Of a stretch of 64,000 bases of DNA, positions 12,824 through 25,600 are shown in pieces. The DNA is from Ignelater luminosus. Its lineage: Eukaryota > Arthropoda > Insecta > Coleoptera > Elateridae. The translations under genes were made by a program, and so were the position numbers. How positions within the stretch are numbered: the first letter of the stretch is position 1; each line of letters opens with the position of its first letter. The notes under the pieces were generated by a model, which was given only the letters and a program-made list of their open reading frames with translations, was not told the DNA's origin and ran no database searches. The stretch spans positions 186,001-250,000 of the forward strand of contig VTPC01090588.1 in assembly GCA_011009095.1 (NCBI GenBank). The letters are read 5' to 3'.

Positions 12824-14739
12824 CTGAAACAATAGAAAAAAAATTAAACAATATAAAAAAAGTATTAAGAAATTATGTTGCGATGAATATTCAATCAATT
12901 AAAATGACTTTCTGTATTGGGCTTATTCTAATAAGTTAAGTAACATAAGTAGGTAATATTGTATGTGTTGGAAGTTAATCATATAATCATACAAGCGATA
13001 AAATGATGTGAGTTCAGTGATCCATAAATTGTTTGGTTTTCTTAATTAACGATTACCTATCTACTGTATTATTTTCTTGTTTTAAGAGTGATACTAACAA
13101 CTAAGAAGCAGGAAGTAGCTTCTATCTAACACTTCTTTTATTGTCTTGTTTAACAACTAGTTAGTAATTCTAGGAATTGCTCTTTTATCTATTGTTTATT
13201 TTAGGAATAATTATTCATTTGGGAATTTATTTCGTTATCGAGTTTGCAGTTACATTACGTGGTTTCGTTTTCATACAAAAGAATAATTCTCTTCTAGTAT
13301 GTGTTCAAAGTTTTTTCTTGAATTGTTTTTGTTTCGTTATGAATAGTTGATTAAAATTGCCTAAATTTCTGCTCATATTTTATTTTCGTTTATGTAAGTG
13401 AGTACTAAGGTGTGGTGCCGAAATATTTCGAACTGACATTTATTCGATTCATATAGATGTTTAAGTACATATTAAAAATACTTCTAATCTCTAAATTATC
13501 AGAGAAATTATGTTAAATTTAATTTATTTGCGTGTTACCTACGAGATAACTAATATTCTAATATAATACTACATATAGAGTGATTGATTTCTGGTGTGTT
13601 TCATAAACCTGCTTTCTCTGGTTTATTATTGTATTGATTAATTGCGACAGTTTTAAATGCTTCTAATCTAGATTTGGAAATGGGAAAAACAGAAGTAATA
13701 GGTAATTGAACTTGTGCAATCGAGCAAAACGCATTTTTGCGTTCATCTGATTTTTCACGGCATGAACTTGAATGTTTTTTTAAGTATTATAAGTATTAGT
13801 AAATGTATAAAAATTAGTGTCACGCTAATGAGAAAAATACAAAAACTAATTTTAATGTGGGTCTTAGCAGCGATGTCTATGGATTGTAATTTATTTGACG
13901 TGACAGTACAATATTAGTTTCACGCGGTTAAAGTAACGTTTCCACAATTACGGCTATTAAGTAATAAAGTGCCAACTAGTGCGTTAACAATCATTCAAAA
14001 TTTCAGCTTTTTTATGCTAGCAGAATGTTTTGGAGAGAATCGTTTTTACTATATTTAAAACTGGTAGACGAGTTCGTTTGCTTGGTTCTATTGTCGAGAG
14101 TATTTCTGTTGCCTTTTGAATAGGGGTTAAAAATTTTGTTTAAAATTGAATATTTATGAATCTTCATTATACGAGTCTTGCTGTTACTATAAACTCTTAT
14201 GAATTATTAAAAATATTTTCGTACATCACGTTTGTTAAGAAAATAGAATTTTAAACAATCTCTAAGCTGTGGGCTCCGAAAGAATAGAATTCCATCTTTC
14301 AACTGGAATACATAATTATAGATACTTGCCCCTAATATACATGTTTCTGCATAACTACGCTATTCAAATCATCCGAACGGAAAGAGACAGACTGTAAGTT
14401 CCCTAAATATTTTTTAAACGTATCAACAAAGTTAATTCTGAATAACGTTAGCTAATTAAGTATCGTTGACTTTAATCTAGATGATTTTTCAGGAGAACAT
14501 TATCAAACTGCTATGTTTGCATTTATTGTATTTTTGTAAGTTATCGAGTTTGGGTTATACCAAATTATTCTAAAGACTCAGTGAGAGGTTTTCTGACGAC
14601 AGCTGTCGGTTCTATTGTTTACTGATAGCGGTGATTGAAATTGAGAAATTCAGACTGGCTAGTTGGATACCGACTTTTCAATTTCAACAAAGTACTTGAT
14701 ACTTAATAAATACGAAGTTATGCTAACTACTATTTCCAA

Positions 14740-15220
14740 TCTTCCGTTTCTTGCCTATCGTTTCCCATATCTTTTCTGATCCTTTTTCTTCACTTTTACT
14801 GTTCTGTTTTTCTCTTTCTCCTTTATTTCTTTTCTGTAATCAATATTTTTTCCTACTGTTCTATTTCTTGTATTTTTCCTGGCTCACGTCATTTTACTTC
14901 ATGCTTTTTTTTGTCTTTATCTGTTTTATTGCCTTTTTCTGCTTTATTTTTCTCGTCTTTATTTTATGTCTGTGGTTCGCTATCATGCTTCATATCTTCA
15001 ATGTCTGCCATAGTATTTACATCCTAATAGCTTCCTTTTTCTTTTCTTTCCTTTTTATTCCTACATCCTCGGGTTATTTGTCTGTTTTCCTTTCTTCTTT
15101 TTCATCCTTTATTCTTTTGATCATTCTCTTAATTTGCCGATTGTTATTAATATCTAATAATTTTCTTTTCATGCCTGCTCCTTCGATTTTATTGGCTATC
15201 TATTGGTTTCTCTAAAGTGT
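14740..15220 (+). repeat. pyrimidine-rich tract of about 480 bases
   Basis: The plus strand is strongly T/C-rich for almost 500 bases. This opens a 154-codon frame (14751-15215) that reads as Phe, Leu and Ser; I take that as a result of composition, not a membrane protein. The purine-rich complement reads as Lys/Glu/Arg-rich broken frames, so an old coding relic on the minus strand is possible. Confidence 0.5.
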
Positions 15221-15485
15221 TGCCGTTACCAAAAAAGGACACTTGTTTTATCTGCTGTAATTTTTATGTTTCTAGAATAATTAATAAGTTTAAGTTCGTC
15301 GTAATACACGTACGTTAGAATAATTCATTCATTGTTAACAATAAAAGCAGACTCATAGGTGGCTTTTTTCCTTCTTTCGAGAAAGTTACATTAAACTGCT
15401 GATAAACCAAATTTGCTGCAAGAATCTTCCACTTATTTTGACGATGCGACGGCACGGCAGTATTTTGAATTTTTCGATTTTAATT

Positions 15486-15680
15486 ATGAAGTCGACATCG
15501 ATTTTTAATAAAAACTTTGCATGGCAATTTTGGATTTGGTTGACAATTAGCATACCCAGTTGCAGTGCGAAAACTGTAGATTGTCACAGAAAAGTCAAAT
15601 GTTTTAGTAAATGCGTTGTCAAATGTATATTACATCTTGTTTTTGGAAATGCTAATGTGAATCGTGATAAGAATATTTAG
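15486..15680 (+). CDS. unrecognised 64-residue frame, possible secreted peptide
   Basis: ATG-started frame lying antisense in the long intron. Residues 1-28 have a basic start and a hydrophobic stretch (FAWQFWIWLTISI) ending in Cys-Ser-Ala, which could be a signal peptide. The rest has closely spaced cysteines (C-x5-C-x3-C-x3-C). I do not recognise a family, no promoter or splice site supports it, and frames of this length arise by chance. Listed only as a candidate. Confidence 0.15.
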   Translation: MKSTSIFNKNFAWQFWIWLTISIPSCSAKTVDCHRKVKCFSKCVVKCILHLVFGNANVNRDKNI

Positions 15681-18600
15681 TTGTGTAAGTTGGCTGAACT
15701 AATTATTATTGTATCTTGACACTTATAAAAATTAATGTTTCTTATTAATTCCAAATGTGTTGTAGTATTATTACTTCTGTTTATAATTAAAAAGTTTATA
15801 TATCAAATCGAAATTGATTTAACTTTTACTTAAAGTTCACTTTTGATGAATAATACTAACTTTCGATATCAGAAAATCTATATTTATGAATTTCTAAATG
15901 TATTCGAAAACGAAATTGACATCTGCACTACGGAGAGATGGTGCTCCAGTTTTTATATTTCTGCACAGTAAATGATTAAGAATTTCCATTTTTAAATGTG
16001 ACTCAAACTTATGTTTTTTTTTATTTTCCCGAGTTTGTCCGCTTTTTTTTTAATTTAAAATCATTTTCTCTTCTAATTCTTTAAAAGTATGATGCTGACT
16101 TATTTCTAGATTTAAAGAAAGCGAGTCATTCGTGTATCATCAGAAGCTTTTAGAAGTTGCGTGCCGTTGATGACTTAAAGATTTAGTAGTACACCAAAAC
16201 AATATTTTTTAGTAATTATTATTCGTGATACAATCGTCGTTTCAAAAGTGACAATCTACACAACATAAATACTTTCACTACAATTACCGTATACTTTGGA
16301 GTGATAATGACATTTACAAGAACGTATAAGGTAGCTATGACATTGACGAAAAGATAATGCGATTCTTGTGAATTTCCGGGATGCAAATTATGTATTTAAG
16401 TGTTTGTGTTATTAGAACAACTACCTATTCTAACGTAATGTTTTCTTTGCTTAACGTAACTTGGGATCCCAGAATGGTAATAACTAAAAAAGGAAATCTT
16501 TTACGCGGTTTACAAGATACTGACGTGGCAGTATGATTCATAAGGTAGAATAAAAACTGCAATAAAATAGATACTGTTTTCTTTCTTGTCGAATAGAATT
16601 CTTAATTACTGTATGTAAAAACACTTCATCCAATCCGTTTCATAGATTTATTACAGGTGCTTTTCTTTTAACGTTTACAGGGAGAGCAGCTGAAAGTAAA
16701 TGATTACCTGATAATGATAAATGTTTTAAAATATTGAAATATAGGTATATTATTTACAAAGTTTACAATCTTTGTGGGTGTATAATTGCAGCATACACGT
16801 ATTGGTTCATTAATTTGCAAGTTGACTAGAAAACCTGTTCATTTGATTAAGTTTTTCTCTTATAATTTATGATCAACGGTTTATGCGTTTGAGTGATATA
16901 ATAATAAAATCAGGTTGTGTATTTTGAACTATAACATTTAATAAAAAATTAAATCAGTTGCATTATACTTAATTCAGTTTTTTGTACCATAATGTAAATG
17001 AAATGGTGAGGTATTTCTCAAATTGATGTTGGAATTGCAAAATTAATTGCAATTAAGAAATAACACAAGAGGAAACAGTTAACATGAGCCAGAGAACCAA
17101 GTTATTTATTGCTATTCTTTTCAATTGAATTGTTCATGAACTATATGGACCCGGCATTGGCTTGTAAAACATTTACGTAATAATAAGTACACTATTACTG
17201 TTATAGAAATGATATAACATTTTCCATTAGTATTCGAAATTAAATTGAAATTAATGACCTGGTTACATTTAAAGTAAATCAATACAGATTAATCAGCATT
17301 GGATTATTTGTATAATTTAATACGAATTATTTTGATTCTTTCTTTCTCGTACTAAATAGTGTAGCAAACATTATCTATAGATAGTAGAGTGTATGTTATG
17401 TATGTTCGATGTCAAATCTGTCAGTCGTACACCGCTGCCAAACGTATAATGAAGTTTTAATTAATAATAACATCAGCGATTAATGAACCAGTAAATTTTC
17501 TGGATGTTTAAATATTGTAGACTTCATTGGTTTTCGAAATCGTTAGTTATACTAGAATGAAAACTGGAAACAATAATATGTAATAGTTGACGGCGTGTAG
17601 TTCTATAAAAACGTCCGTTTCAAGCTTTTACGCGGTTTTGTTATCGATGCCAAATATTACATTTTTCGCTTTCCAAATTCTTGGCAAATATACTGTGTAA
17701 TAACATTAAATGAATGACAATTTACACCACTAAATTCTCAAGCTTGTAAATTTTGCAATGTAATTGTTGAATTATGCGCTTGAACTAGCGACACGGATTT
17801 GTAAATAAGAATAATAATTGTTCATATTGTTAAATTGCGGTTGCACTTTTTTAAACGAGCCAATTCACATAACCTTGGATGAATTTAGGACATGTTTTTA
17901 ATGATTTGGTCAGTAGCAAGTAATAGGTATCTAATTAAAGTCTTTTTTTCTCTGTGGGTGGAGTGTTAGATTACCTTAGAAATCTAGGTTGTTGAACTTG
18001 AAAGTTTCTTCTTAACACTTTTTCAAAAGAATGATTTGCATAATGCAGTTTAACATTAATGCAAATTTAAACCAGTGACGTCATGAATTGCAGTCACTGT
18101 CATGTTGTTCTTCGAAAGCGGATAAATTGCCCAGTAACTGTAAAGAATTATTGTCGAATGCCATTCTTCACTAAATCTTGTATAAAGTAGAAATTGGTAA
18201 GATTTATTATTTCCAACTGAAGAAAGTGCACTATGTCTAGTACTGTACATGCATGTAGTATGTTTAATTAGTAGGCATAGCATGGAGCGAGGTTGACATT
18301 AACGAGGGACTCATTTGGTGTGCGTGATATAACAGTCTGAAATTTAAATTCTGTAGATGGAAAAGACTTGAACTTTTTTGTATGTGGAAAGTACTACTTT
18401 TAAAATTATTTTTTAATAATATCTACGAAATGTAGATTATAAAATGATAATCAAAGCGCCTGTATCGTAGTAAATTCTTAATAAGATAAATTTATTTTGA
18501 TGCGGACACATGTTAAATATTTAAAATACGTAGTGGCAAAATCAATATTTAGTTTGTAATAGCATTTGCGACTACGACCATGAAGGCACGGAATATCTGC

Positions 18601-20229
18601 ATTGAACGTTTGACTCTTTGACAACATATTGCTTTTGTGGCATCATTCTGACTGGATATTATGGCGACTAACCGAAAAGCCCAATTCTGGTGTGTAAATT
18701 AAAATTCAGACGAACCTAGTATGTCTGTTTTAGGGATGCAGACTATTATAGTTTGATTTGACTTATTTTTTTTTTAGTATCTTAAAGGAACTTGCAATAG
18801 TAATTTTTATCATGCACTTGTAGTGACTTTTGTTTTACAAATCTTAATATTTAGATATACGGAAGAGCAAACCTACACTTAATTTAACAAAAAGGATTTT
18901 TCTTAAGTTTTTCTTATGGGATATATGGTATTCCAACCTGATTTTTCAGAGTTGCGACCTGTTATTTTATAGATTTTTGGTAGTTACGTGATGTGGTTAT
19001 AACTACATGCACGTCTATTAGCTCATATGCAGAATTCCATAATGCCCAATTCAGTTCGGGTTATCTGTAATATGTTTTAACCATATCTTAGGTGAATAAA
19101 ACCAATAAGGATTAATCAATAATCATAAACTTACACTGAATTATTTAAAATAACATTAATCTATTCAAGCACAAACCGTTTTGCTTAGAACAGAATATGA
19201 ATGAAAGACTTAATGCAATCTTATAATGTAAACGCGTTAAGCGTAAACCCATTGTAAATATAGATGAAGAAAGGAAGAAACCTTGTGGTATGCAGGGTGT
19301 AAATACAGGGTAACCCTGAGATAGTTGGGATTAGCTTAAACTCGTTATAATAAGAATGGAAAAAGTTTCTAATAAACGTACTTTTTTCATCCTTATAACG
19401 AATTGAAGTCAATAAAACTCCACCAAATCCATAGGGTAAGTTTGTGTTCGCTCGAGTACTTTTTCAAATGCAACTTTCGCTATTGTTATAGAGTTATCAA
19501 GCTTTTAAGTTTGAAGCTGAACACTACATTCAAAAATGTATCGTTGTTATTTTTAAAATGTACTAGTAAAGTTATTACATATAAGAAAAGTCCATTCGAT
19601 TTGTGCCCTCAGTTGACCATGATCGAGAAAGGTGAACAATCCAGTATGTCGATTTATTATACTTAACATGAAGATTAAGTTTGCTGCCGCTTTGAAAACT
19701 TAAAAATCATTGCTTTCTGATCAACATAGTTTTCACTCAAGAAACTATTATGATCAGGAAATGTAGCAAAATTAATGATAACTGGGAATACTCTGTTCTG
19801 GATGTTTTTGCTGAATCTCAAAATCAATATTATACAATACTGATGAAGGTATGATTCAAATACAGACTATGTCATTTTGTCTATGGTCAACCGAGGATAA
19901 CCAATTTTATAGAGCATTAGTTATCATTCTTAATTATCGAAATGTTCTGTGTAAATAATACATACCTAGTCTAGCCATAAGTTGTAACCCAAAGCTTGAT
20001 AGTTTATTTGTACGATCTAAGTAAACGAAGAAAACAAATGAAGATGTGTTGTTTGTAATCCCATCATTGTTAAAAGTAAAAGTGTCTGAAGTTTTGTGGT
20101 AAAAATGTAAAACATACTTAATGGGGCACAAGAGAAGACCGTGTCGCGATTATTCAATTACATTTAAGTGTAAGGTTACGCCAACAACGATCTTTAAATT
20201 GTTGTAAAAACTAAGCATTACAAAAAAGT

Positions 20230-21060
20230 TTCTTTATCGCGCTTTTAAACGATAAACTGAAGTCTTCTCTGTTGCTGATAAACCGCGGACTGACCAACCC
20301 TCTGTGCGAGCACCAGCAGTCGTAAAAGCTGTTAAGGCTGGGGCGTAACGTAACGTAACCATAGCCGAAAACAGAAACCGATGCTCTGCAGACTAGATTT
20401 TCAAAAGAAACCTTTAAAATCTCAAGTTGCACGCTTATTTAAGAAGAAAAGGCGATTGCTTATTCCACGTTTAGAAAAACTCAGGGAAGAGAAATTAAAG
20501 TTGCTTGTTCGCTGGTACCCGGATTACAAGCATTGCAGTGCAGAGAAAGAAATCCTCACAATTGAAGAACATCTAAATACGCAAAATGATAGAGTGTACG
20601 CTCTTAGCAGTGCTAAACCTTCTAAAAAGGTCTTTTCGTGTGCAACGAAGTCATCATCTGGTATCTATCATCGTTTGATTGGGAGTCTCTAATTTGGACA
20701 CCACTCAAGTTCATGTTTGTTGAAAAGGTGTCAAGACTAGAACTGAGATGTCTGAAGAGGACATTCTAGAAGGAATTATAAAACCTTTTCAGCGCTACCA
20801 TGCTTAATATAAGCACTAGGCTTTTCAACAAGATTCAGCACGGGCTCATAAGGTAAAGTTTTCACAAGAAACGTTTCATCGCCAAAGTATTGATGTTATT
20901 AAACATGATCATTGGGTCTCATCAAGCTCAGAGCTGAAAATCCTTTGGGTCACAAGATTTGGTGATTTTTAGAGGAGGTTTATGCCTCGAGCCACCAAAA
21001 TTTGGAGCAGTTAAAGTTATCTCTGGTTTAATCAATGGCTGTTAGATATACAATAACTGG
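20230..21060 (+). pseudogene. fossil mariner-superfamily (maT-like) transposase
   Basis: Decayed transposase in several frames. In order: a linker-type segment (PSVRAPAVVKAVKA, about 20280-20330), a block with the longest open part at 20381-20692 (HLNTQNDRVYA motif, as in the TVEEKxNxQNDRV region after the first catalytic Asp), and FQQDSARAHK (around 20825-20860), which carries the second Asp. The tail reads KIWxFLEEVYASSHQNLEQLK. The third Asp region is corrupted. At least three frameshifts and several stops are present, and no terminal repeats were found. By the known family it would have cut and pasted DNA at TA sites; this copy cannot. Confidence 0.6.
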
Positions 21061-21390
21061 TTTTTCTGCAGGAAAACCCAGTATTTCTTTTTTTTTATTT
21101 TTTTTTCTTTTTAAATTAAACTTACACCTGTAGCAAGTTACGGAAGTCTAAACGCACACGCTACTATTTCAAGAATTTGTTTTGAAATGTCTTCGAATTG
21201 TTTGAGCTGCTCTGAACGAACTCATTTGTTTAATTTTATAAAAATAGTAGATTCTACCCCTATATTATAGTATGAAAGAAAATTTTTAAATATCTTTTTA
21301 GATGGCGATGTTGTCGTTAGTATGCACCTATCTTTTAACTTTCAAAACTTGATAAATCTGTAACAAAAGTCTATGGGAGCTATTTATTTA

Positions 21391-22678
21391 AGGACTGTAT
21401 CGTTAATTATGGGTACAACTTCACACCACCATAAGTGGTAGGCTGTGACTTTTTCAATCAATTGTCAGATTGACATTTGTTATTTGATGTATAGACCTTA
21501 AAGTTTGATAGTTAAATTTAAGTGTTTGTTAGTAAATTAAAAAATTAAAGGTTTATCAGCGGAGAAGCGAAGCTTAATTGTGTCCAGATACTGCAATGAA
21601 AAATTGTATGACAATGAGAAAGTTAGCGAAAGAAGAAGGTGTTAGTGTCCATGCAGTCCAAAATGCAATTAACAGGTTAGGAAAACATTTTACTTTGAAT
21701 GATTTACCTGGACGCGGAAGGAAACCAGGTGTATCAAGTCCATATTTGGACAAGAAGATATGTAAAAAATTTACGACTAATAAGGAACTGTCTGTCCGTG
21801 ATTGTGCAAAAAAATGTGGAACTTCGATCGGCATGGTTCAACGAACTAAGAAAAGAAATGGTTTTAAGACTTATAAAAAACAAGAACAACCAAAGCGTAG
21901 TTCAGTTCAAGAATCTTCTGTAAAAAGTCGGGCTCGGAAGTTATACGAACAAGTTCTGTGCAAAAAAATCAATGCATTATCATGGACGATGAAACGTACG
22001 TAAAACTCGATTACAAAACTCTACCGGGAGCTCAGTATTATACTGTAAAACAAGGAACGGAAGTAAGTAATGCAGATAAATCTATTTTTTGTGAAAAATT
22101 TGGAAAGAAGATATTGGTCTGGCAAGCAATTTGTCAATGTGGCATGAAATCGACCCCGTTTTTCACTCAACAAACTTTAAATGCGGAAATATACCGCAAG
22201 GAGTGTTTCTAATTCTAATTCGAAAGCACGAGATTCAAGTATTATTTTGGCCTGATTTAGCTTCGTGCCACTATGCTACTTCAGTTCTAGAATGGTACCT
22301 CCAACACAACGTTCCATTTGTCGATAAGACTATGAATCCCCCAAACTGCTCAGAAATCAGGCCTATTGAAAGATTTTGGGCGCTAATGAAAAAAAATCTG
22401 CAGAAGACCGTTCGACCAGCAGAAAATGTTGAACAATTCAAAAGAGACTGGAATAGAATAGCCAAAGCTGTGGAATATCTGTCGTCCAGAACCTCATGCA
22501 GCATATAAAAAGCAAAGTTCGAGAATTGGGGAAACCCCTATAATTTTTTGTTAATGTAAAAATAAATGAAATAAAAATATATCACACATTCAAAATCTGT
22601 AGTCCATTTTTCAAAATATAGTTTGACATCAAATTTACAGGGCGCTTATTCTGTACCCATAATTAACGATACAGTCCT
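21391..22678 (+). mobile_element. DD37E Tc1/mariner-type element, 1288 bp
   Basis: Perfect 27-bp terminal inverted repeats (start AGGACTGTATCGTTAATTAT) at 21391-21417 and 22652-22678. TA duplications lie at 21389-21390 and 22679-22680. One transposase gene lies inside on the plus strand. It sits in the long intron of the chitin-binding gene, opposite to that gene's direction. Confidence 0.9.
21578..22508 (+). pseudogene. broken DD37E transposase
   Basis: Transposase of the IS630-Tc1-mariner superfamily in three frames: 21578-21967, about 21962-22205, and about 22200-22508. The N-terminus has a helix-turn-helix (MRKLAKEEGVSVHAVQNAI) and a GRGRKPG hook. Catalytic residues are visible: first Asp in IIMDDETYVKLD, second in FWPDLASCHYA, and Glu in EIRPIERFWA. 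I count 37 residues between the last two, the DD37E signature. The first frameshift is at a run of seven A (21962-21968); the second is near 22205. The extreme N-terminus is unclear because an in-frame stop precedes 21578. Confidence 0.8.
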
Positions 22679-22680
22679 TA

Positions 22681-25600
22681 TACCCTGTACATCTCTAGAT
22701 CCTATCTTAATTGTAAAGAATTATGTCTTCAGAACTTTGCATATTTTGAAGACGGTCTTTCGAAAGTGTGAAATATTCCAGGCATATCTTTGTAAACGTA
22801 CGCATTTCTATGACGAAACCGAAATTGAAATTCGCTATAAAATAGATTTACTCGCTAAATCGTACAAGGTTTTCATTTATCATAAAAAGAATGTATGTAA
22901 CAGTTGCGACATGTAAGTCTGTATTTATTAAGATTATAATTATTTGTCTCTATTTGTCCTTTAATTTTGTATACATAATTTTGCATAATTTGCTTATAAA
23001 CAGAATAAATGAAATTGGCATCTTCTATATACCGGAAATTGTAAATTGTCATTTAGAGCACGCTTTAAAATTAATTTTCTTTTTCTAATTAATAAGGATT
23101 TTAGGTGTAACAGTCAATAGATCATGACATTCTGTACTAAACTAATTAGGTAACGAAACGTCCTTGTAATCCGGAACTACTAGCAGATCTAATCAGATTA
23201 AAAAGAAATAAAAACACAACCGGAATGAAATCTGTTGTATGATGTCGTAGAAACCGGAATCACTTCATGGTAATCAACGTATACCTTGTTCTTAATGTTA
23301 TTGTATTTCAAAAGCTTATTTTTGTTTCGAATACTAATACTATAGGTGAGTTGTATGAAAACTAATTTTAGATAATACGAGAACTGTTCCAACGAATATT
23401 TGTTTTTAATTTTAAAATTTATTGGCGAATTAATCATAAGAACCTCACACAAAGTCATTAATCAATTTGTACAACTTTAATTAAAATCTCACAATAATTA
23501 ATTTAACTAAAATTACTTACTTTTATAATACGTCTTCGATTGGAAATTTTCAATTTTAAAGTTAAAACCTGATTGATAGGTGTAGTGACATACATACAAA
23601 TTATATAAGATACGAGTTTTAAAAGTCAGACTAGTCCGCCTATTTTATTTCAGCGAGACAGATTTTCCAATTTAGGAAGATTTAATCCGAATAAGAAGCT
23701 GCTTAGAATTTCATCTCAATAAAACTTCTACTGGCTCCGGGTGATGATTTTAGGAAATTATTCTCGATACTTAAGGAAACCCAGGGGACTCGTGTAGGTT
23801 CAATTTGCTAATACGAATTTCCTTATTCAAGATTTTACGGCTTGAAATCTTAAAATTAAGTAGAATACGTACTTAGAAATAATGCAAATTCATTTCGAAA
23901 ATGCGTTTTTGTTGAATTTTAGATTCACTATAATAACTACTAACGTGTTTGATTTTGCAATAATTGTTATTATTATAATAATAAGGATAATTAGAGAAAA
24001 CTTCCGTTTAACTACTTAACTTAAATAGAAATTCTACATTTATGGATTAGTACATTAGATTTAGGTCAAACTAGACGACGACAAACAGAATACTGGTTTT
24101 CGAGCTCCTTGAAAGTTTGATCTGCTTGTTTGTCTTATACAATCCTATCTATACTAGAACGTGAATATTCTGCAGGGTATCAGACACAATTTATTGTGAA
24201 AACTGTTGAATACATTTATGCCATGGCATGGTAAAGCGTCACGTTTTGCATGCACGATTTTGAAAAAAGTATCAGGCGTTGGTTTATTTCAGCAAAAGTG
24301 TGGGCAGTCGGGCGGGTTTGTTAAAACGCTTTATTTCCCCTACAAGGAAATCATACCGACACGATCTGCATTAATCAAACAGCCGATCGTGTGTTTTGCC
24401 AAGGCCTTGCCGCAAGTCGTCACAAACAAAAAACATGTACTATATTACAGTAAAATTGGATTAGAATGTTCTGTTTTTCAGTTTGTAGAATGGAGGCTGT
24501 TTTGTAACGTTCACTTTTTATAAGGAAATACCTCCACACAGTAGTAAATCTGCTGTTTGAATTAAATGCTAAAAATGATTCACAGATAAATAATTTAATT
24601 CTTGGACTGAATCTAGATTAATGTAAAGAAAACTAGGTAATGAAATTTGTTTAAAATGAAACTGTACGATCCGAATAACATTGAACGTTAAGTTATACGT
24701 TAAGGAATAATACTGATATTTACGAGGTCATCGGTAATTTTGAACCTCAAGCCAGAAAAGATGAACCATACGGTACTGGATGAAAGTTGCGTGTTAACTT
24801 TCCAATTTATTCCGCACATGTAATAGAAAATATTGAATGTTATGACAAATTGTAGCGCATAGTATCATTCGAGTGAGGATAAATCGTATATGTTAACGAT
24901 TATGTTGATGTTTAATTCATTACCATTGTAGTTAATCGAATAAATGAGTTACAACTATAAGATATCTAACTTTCAAGGAATTCAGTGCCATGGGTCAATA
25001 CGCTATTAAGCATATTATAAGCTTTAATGAGATCTGATCTGACGTTCTTTTTATCTTAGGTCTATTGAGTGTTTGAGGACACGTGAAAAGATTTATTTGT
25101 ACAAAGATTGCATTGCTGTTGAACGGTGCGTTAGTACATCTCATTTTGAAATATTTTGTTTTAACTAAGAGCTAACTAATACCGAATTGAGCCCACGCAC
25201 GGTCTGAAACTTGGAACTTATTATGTATGAAAGCATTGTTAACAGTTCATAAATTAATATTTATTGAGATTAATCAACCGAATTCATATTAGAGAAGTAA
25301 TAGAAAATCTCCGTTGGTGCTGAATATTGCAAGTACCAAAATTTTGAATTTTTGAATTCTATGTACAGAATTCTCAGAAAAAAAAAACTAAAAATAGATA
25401 CGTATAAATAAATATTATTTGTGGAATCTGTATTAAAATCATATCAGATGGTTATTCTTTTTCACCTATGCGCGCATCTAAATACCTTTATTTTGTAACG
25501 TAATATTTATGAATTTTCTTTAGATCTTTTTAAACGAAAATAGATACGTGTGATACGCCACTGTACAGTATTCTTCAAAGAGAATAAAAAAATGTTCCAA

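Larger units (their letters stand above)
12824..20229. other. 3' part of the 31.8-kb intron, mostly featureless
   Basis: AT-rich DNA without a recognisable gene, apart from the pyrimidine-rich tract at 14740-15220 and a small frame at 15486-15680, listed separately. Short palindromic spots such as CAGTGAC/GTCACTG near 18074-18102 are noted, but no element borders were found. Confidence 0.4.

Noticed and set aside
14751..15215. 154-codon plus-strand frame that looks like a membrane protein
   Set aside because: It lies wholly in a T/C-rich tract that produces Phe, Leu and Ser codons; no family resemblance or splice/promoter support.
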